Below, piece by piece: positions 23,770-26,762 of a stretch of DNA of 26,762 nucleotides. The position numbers and the translations under genes are program-made. The notes beneath the pieces were generated by a model. The model was not told the origin of the DNA. It saw only the letters and a list, made by a program, of their open reading frames with translations, and ran no database searches. This stretch comes from an uncultured Actinomycetes bacterium (lineage in GTDB: Bacteria > Actinomycetota > Actinomycetes > Nanopelagicales > Nanopelagicaceae). How positions within the stretch are numbered: position 1 is the stretch's first letter; each line of letters opens with the position of its first letter. The stretch spans positions 1 through 26,762 of the forward strand of contig CAIPQX010000013.1 in NCBI GenBank assembly GCA_903867285.1. The letters are read 5' to 3'.

Positions 23770-24249
23770 ATGACGAACCAGGCTGAGTTCAACAGTGATG
23801 ACTTCGGCGTGATCGCTTGGCGCGAAGATGGAGTGTGGCGCGCCTCACGACTTGTCCATACGCGCGATCTCGGTTCCATTATGGACCAGTTAAAGGCACA
23901 GCAAGGCGAGGGCGGATCTATAGCCCTGATCGCCGTTGACGAAGAATTCTTTCTGATAGCTCGATGCGCTGGACCAACGATGCAGATGATGTTGAGCGAT
24001 GTGACATATGCCGTCGAATATGAAATCGCTGCAGACCTGATTGATGCGCTAGATCTCCCCTATCCAGAAGATGATGATGACCCACAGCCAGGTGGCGATG
24101 TCGATCTGCTCGCTGACTTCGGAATTAGCGCAATGGATCTAGAAGTCATGAGTGATGATTTAGAGATGTACCCGGAAGAGCAGATCACTCTGCTTGCCGG
24201 TCGTTTAGGTTTCGGTGATCAGTTCGAACAACTCTATGATCGCAATTAA
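23770..24249 (+). CDS. tRNA adenosine deaminase-associated protein
   Basis: A 159-residue acidic protein of the actinobacterial family found immediately upstream of tadA; its biochemical role is not established. It opens with DDFGVIAWREDGVWRAS, has a central MMLSDVTYAVEYEIAADLID segment, and a very acidic loop PEDDDDPQPGGDVD. No catalytic motif is evident. The ATG at 23770 is preferred over an in-frame GTG at 23722 because a promoter-like TTGTCG-N17-GACGAT ends 6 nt before it and the extra residues have no counterpart in the family. Its TAA overlaps the tadA ATG by one base (TAATG), so the two are made together. Confidence 0.88.
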   Translation: MTNQAEFNSDDFGVIAWREDGVWRASRLVHTRDLGSIMDQLKAQQGEGGSIALIAVDEEFFLIARCAGPTMQMMLSDVTYAVEYEIAADLIDALDLPYPEDDDDPQPGGDVDLLADFGISAMDLEVMSDDLEMYPEEQITLLAGRLGFGDQFEQLYDRN

Positions 24250-24701
24250 TGGTTGATTATCTACCCTTGATGCGTGAAGCGATTGCGATCGCAAAGCTTG
24301 CGCTCGCAACCGATGATGTTCCCGTAGGCGCTTTAGTCATCAACCCCGCAGGGGTATCTGTCGGACGTGGAAGCAACCAAAGAGAGGTTGACCGGGATCC
24401 GACCGCTCACGCCGAAATTGTGGCGCTCCGCGAGGCCGCCTTAGAGCAAAATAATTGGCGTCTCGACAATTGCACGCTAATTGTGACCTTAGAGCCCTGC
24501 GCCATGTGTGCGGGGGCAATCGCACAATCACGGATAAAGACGGTGGTTTTTGGGGCATGGGACGAGAAAGCCGGAGCCGTCGGTTCGGTCTGGGATATCT
24601 TGCGTGATCCGCGCAGTCCACATCAGATAGAAGTAATAGCTGGCATTTTGGAAGATGAATGCGCTGCGCTCTTGCGGGAATTTTTTAAAGAGAAGCGTTA
24701 G
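24249..24701 (+). CDS. tadA: tRNA(Arg-ACG) adenosine-34 deaminase
   Basis: Zinc deaminase that converts A34 of tRNA-Arg(ACG) to inosine, needed to read CGN codons. The 150-residue protein has the cytidine-deaminase fold signature HAE (54-56, with Glu56 as proton shuttle) and PCAMC (Cys84, Cys87 as zinc ligands with His54), followed by AGAIAQSRIKTVVFGAWDEKAGA. Length is normal. The start overlaps the preceding stop by one base; the alternative Met at position 8 is less likely. A tRNA-Ser gene follows 17 bp downstream. Confidence 0.94.
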   Translation: MVDYLPLMREAIAIAKLALATDDVPVGALVINPAGVSVGRGSNQREVDRDPTAHAEIVALREAALEQNNWRLDNCTLIVTLEPCAMCAGAIAQSRIKTVVFGAWDEKAGAVGSVWDILRDPRSPHQIEVIAGILEDECAALLREFFKEKR

Positions 24702-24718
24702 GGCGTATCGTCACCCCT

Positions 24719-24806
24719 GGTGGCGTGTCTGAGTGGCCTAAAGAGCACGTCTCGAAAGCGTGTGTTGGGTAACCAACCGTGGGTTCAAATCCCACCGCCA
24801 CCGCCA
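24719..24806 (+). tRNA. tRNA-Ser (anticodon CGA)
   Basis: Acceptor stem GGTGGCG (24719-24725) pairs with CGCCACC (24796-24802), followed by discriminator G and an encoded CCA (24804-24806). The anticodon stem CACGT/GCGTG encloses CTCGAAA with CGA at 24753-24755. A long variable arm is present, and the T arm GTGGG-TTCAAAT-CCCAC is perfect. The long variable arm marks a class II tRNA and the anticodon reads UCG serine codons. It probably shares the tadA transcript. Confidence 0.95.
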
Positions 24807-24820
24807 TACATTTTGCGATA

Positions 24821-26762
24821 CTAGTGATTGATAATGATTTCGTACGATGGATTGAGAATCACTAGGTTGCCATCAGTTTCACCGACCATACCTTCAGCGC
24901 ACAAAATGGATCCCACTTCGAGACCAGTGATCTCGCGCCGTCCAATAAATTGCAGAGTGATTCCGCCAGTTTCATCCCAGATCTCGATATCAACATGAGG
25001 AGTTGAATTCGCTGGAGCATTTCTGATGTTCGTCACATGTCCTTTGACATGGGCTCGATGGCGCCACTGTGCCGCAGCGATCGGGTGAATATCTTCTGCG
25101 TAATGGCTGGTCTCTTCAAGACTGATCGGTGCATCATCCAAACGGCGAGTTTGTGTTTTAACAGGTACTTCCTCTGTGAGGTCAGTCCCATGCTCTTCAT
25201 GAACGACTATTTGTGAGCCTGTGATCATTCGTTCGACATCGAAAGGAATAATCGTTGCAACCACTCGGGGTAACTGGGAAATCGGATCCGCAATCGCTTC
25301 AGCGGTGCGATCGTGCATTAGTCGTCCGACGAAGCTTGAATACGAGCGCCGCGGCAACAACAGAGTGAGTTCTACGTCGGGAGATGCAGTCGCTCTGATC
25401 GCGTAATCCAGAGCAGCATTGGGAAGTCGACGATCCGGACAGTCGATGAATTCGAGCGCTACATCTGCAAGGGCAGGATTGAGCATCCAAGCCTTTTTGA
25501 TCTCGTCGGCGTGCTGATCATCGAGAACGAAGTGAACCGCCGAAACGCTACGTGGGTTAACGCTGCGAGCGTAACGAACCGCTCCAACGGTCGCCAGATC
25601 GACAGTGTCAACGAGCACCGTTACCTCATGGCGTGAAATAGTCACTGCACGAGTATTGGCTGCATCAACTTTAAGAGCTGTTTGTTCTAAGCGGTATCTG
25701 CGATTGAGCCGGTTGAGTGCGTAGACAAGTACTGGAGTAATCGCCAAAACAACCCATGCGCCTTCGGTAAATTTAACAACCCCGAAAATTACAATGATTA
25801 CTGCGGAGACAATTCCAGAGAGCAGATTTACAATATTTCGATAAGCCCAACCTTTTGTGCGTTCTTTTCGCGCTCTAGAGGCCATCCCGAAACCAACGAG
25901 AGAGAAACCGGTAAATACTCCTAAGGCGTAAAAGGCGACCAATCTATTAACGGAGCCACCGGTAACCAGAACCAAAGTGACCGCACCAGTTGCAAGAACG
26001 ATAATTCCATTGGAAAAAGCTAAGCGGTGTCCGCGCTTGCTCAACTGCCGAGGCAAGAAGCCATCGTTAGCAACGAAGTTAACGAGATAAGGGAAACCAG
26101 AGAAGGCGGTATTTGCTCCGGTGATAAGAATTAACATGGTCGCAGCCTGGACGACATAGAACCAGACAGTTCCAAAGGTAGCGGTGCCCATTGTTGCTTT
26201 TACAACTTGAGATATCACGGTAGGTGAGCCAGATGTATAAGGCGTGGAGAATGTTCTGTGTGCAAAGTAAGAAACGCCAAAGACCATTGAGCCGAGAATG
26301 ACAGACATGGCTACCAAGGTCTTGCGTGCGTTCACGCCTTCTGGGGTGCGGAAGAGCGAGACTCCATCAGAGATGGCTTCTAGTCCAGTGAGTGAAGAAC
26401 CACCGTTAGCAAATGCCCGGAGCAGGATAAAGATCGCGGCAAAACTAAAGAGTCCTTGTGCATGGCCGATCGCTACCGCACCGTGCAGAGTCGACGGATC
26501 ATATTGAGGCAGGGTGCCGCGGATAATGCGGTAAATGCCAGTTACAAACATAACGGTTAGCGAAATGACGAAGAAATAAGTTGGAAGTGCGAATGCGGCA
26601 CCCGCCTCCTTGACTCCACGAAGATTTCCAAAAGTTAAAATTGCGATTACGAGCAGGGTCATCACAACTTTATAAGGTTGCAGCGAGGTGAATGTTGAGA
26701 GAATCGCGTCAATACCTGCCGACGATTGGATTGCGACAGTAACGGTGTAATCGAGCATCAAA
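24821..26762 (-). CDS. APC-superfamily permease fused to USP-like and OB-fold domains (5' end outside window)
   Basis: Partial: the reading frame is open to the window edge and the usual first helices are missing, so the start lies outside. Visible residues 1-365 are an APC-type permease with about ten helices, beginning inside the LDYTVTVAIQSSAG helix. Residues about 370-515 are a cytoplasmic domain resembling universal-stress-type alpha/beta domains (VTVLVDTVDLATVGAVRYAR, FIDCPDRRL, LLLPRRSY, LMHDRTAEAIAD), as in the actinobacterial Rv2690c-type permeases. Residues about 565-646 form an OB-fold-like beta barrel (AHVKGHVTNIR, DIEIWDETGGITLQFIGRR, LILNPSYEII-like end). In mycobacteria and streptomycetes, as I recall, that OB-fold is a separate small protein near this permease and TrkA/Ceo genes. 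Substrate unknown; a link to potassium or amino-acid transport is inferred from that neighbourhood. Confidence 0.85.
   Translation of the reverse strand, partial: LMLDYTVTVAIQSSAGIDAILSTFTSLQPYKVVMTLLVIAILTFGNLRGVKEAGAAFALPTYFFVISLTVMFVTGIYRIIRGTLPQYDPSTLHGAVAIGHAQGLFSFAAIFILLRAFANGGSSLTGLEAISDGVSLFRTPEGVNARKTLVAMSVILGSMVFGVSYFAHRTFSTPYTSGSPTVISQVVKATMGTATFGTVWFYVVQAATMLILITGANTAFSGFPYLVNFVANDGFLPRQLSKRGHRLAFSNGIIVLATGAVTLVLVTGGSVNRLVAFYALGVFTGFSLVGFGMASRARKERTKGWAYRNIVNLLSGIVSAVIIVIFGVVKFTEGAWVVLAITPVLVYALNRLNRRYRLEQTALKVDAANTRAVTISRHEVTVLVDTVDLATVGAVRYARSVNPRSVSAVHFVLDDQHADEIKKAWMLNPALADVALEFIDCPDRRLPNAALDYAIRATASPDVELTLLLPRRSYSSFVGRLMHDRTAEAIADPISQLPRVVATIIPFDVERMITGSQIVVHEEHGTDLTEEVPVKTQTRRLDDAPISLEETSHYAEDIHPIAAAQWRHRAHVKGHVTNIRNAPANSTPHVDIEIWDETGGITLQFIGRREITGLEVGSILCAEGMVGETDGNLVILNPSYEIIINH

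Overview
The window looks like a compact actinobacterial chromosome segment with roughly half G+C by eye (not computed). Lineage clues are a tadA preceded by the actinobacterial 'tRNA adenosine deaminase-associated' gene, an APC permease of the mycobacterial Rv2690c type, an actinobacterial HmuTUV-like haem importer, an LCP-family cell-wall protein, and many apparently leaderless genes. The very short or negative gene spacing and the glucoside-scavenging genes suggest a streamlined, free-living, probably freshwater actinobacterium of the Nanopelagicales (acI) kind. That placement is inference. No mobile element, CRISPR array or rRNA is visible, and no gap without a gene exceeds 300 bases.

Layout. 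1-1728: DEAD-box RNA helicase, ending tail-to-tail inside a haem/Fe-chelate ABC import operon (hmuV-hmuU-hmuT-like, 1715-4189, minus). Divergent from it are two secreted four-cysteine paralogues resembling neocarzinostatin-family folds (4273-5251). 5256-6540: TetR regulator divergent from an FMN azoreductase, with a 20-bp palindrome between them. 6537-8614: a YdcZ-type DMT transporter translationally coupled to an LCP protein. 8645-11013: S51-like peptidase, small two-helix membrane protein and MFS exporter. 11089-14033: HtrA-like protease and an ABC-F ATPase.

14013-21646 is a sugar region: galT divergent from a GH13 alpha-glucosidase, then a minus-strand glucoside ABC importer (two permeases and a binding protein, no ATPase) and a GH1 beta-glucosidase. 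A strong stem-loop separates the binding-protein gene from the permease genes. 21688-23705: uracil phosphoribosyltransferase coupled to an ACT-domain malic enzyme. 23770-24806: tadA-associated gene, tadA and tRNA-Ser(CGA). 24821 to the window end: an APC permease with its 5' end cut by the window and a C-terminal OB-fold that is a separate gene in mycobacteria and streptomycetes.

Regulation and architecture. Seven starts have a TANNNT box exactly 6 or 7 nt upstream, which implies transcripts beginning at the start codon. Three divergent pairs (LCP/peptidase, galT/GH13, upp/tadA-associated) have gaps of only 30 to 64 bp, so their promoters must overlap and compete. All five protein-coding convergent pairs overlap or lie within 4 nt, leaving little or no room for free-standing terminators. 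Within operons TAATG and ATGA start-stop overlaps are common.

The best candidates for something undescribed are the secreted four-Cys pair beside the haem importer, the permease-OB-fold fusion, and the interlocked leaderless promoters.
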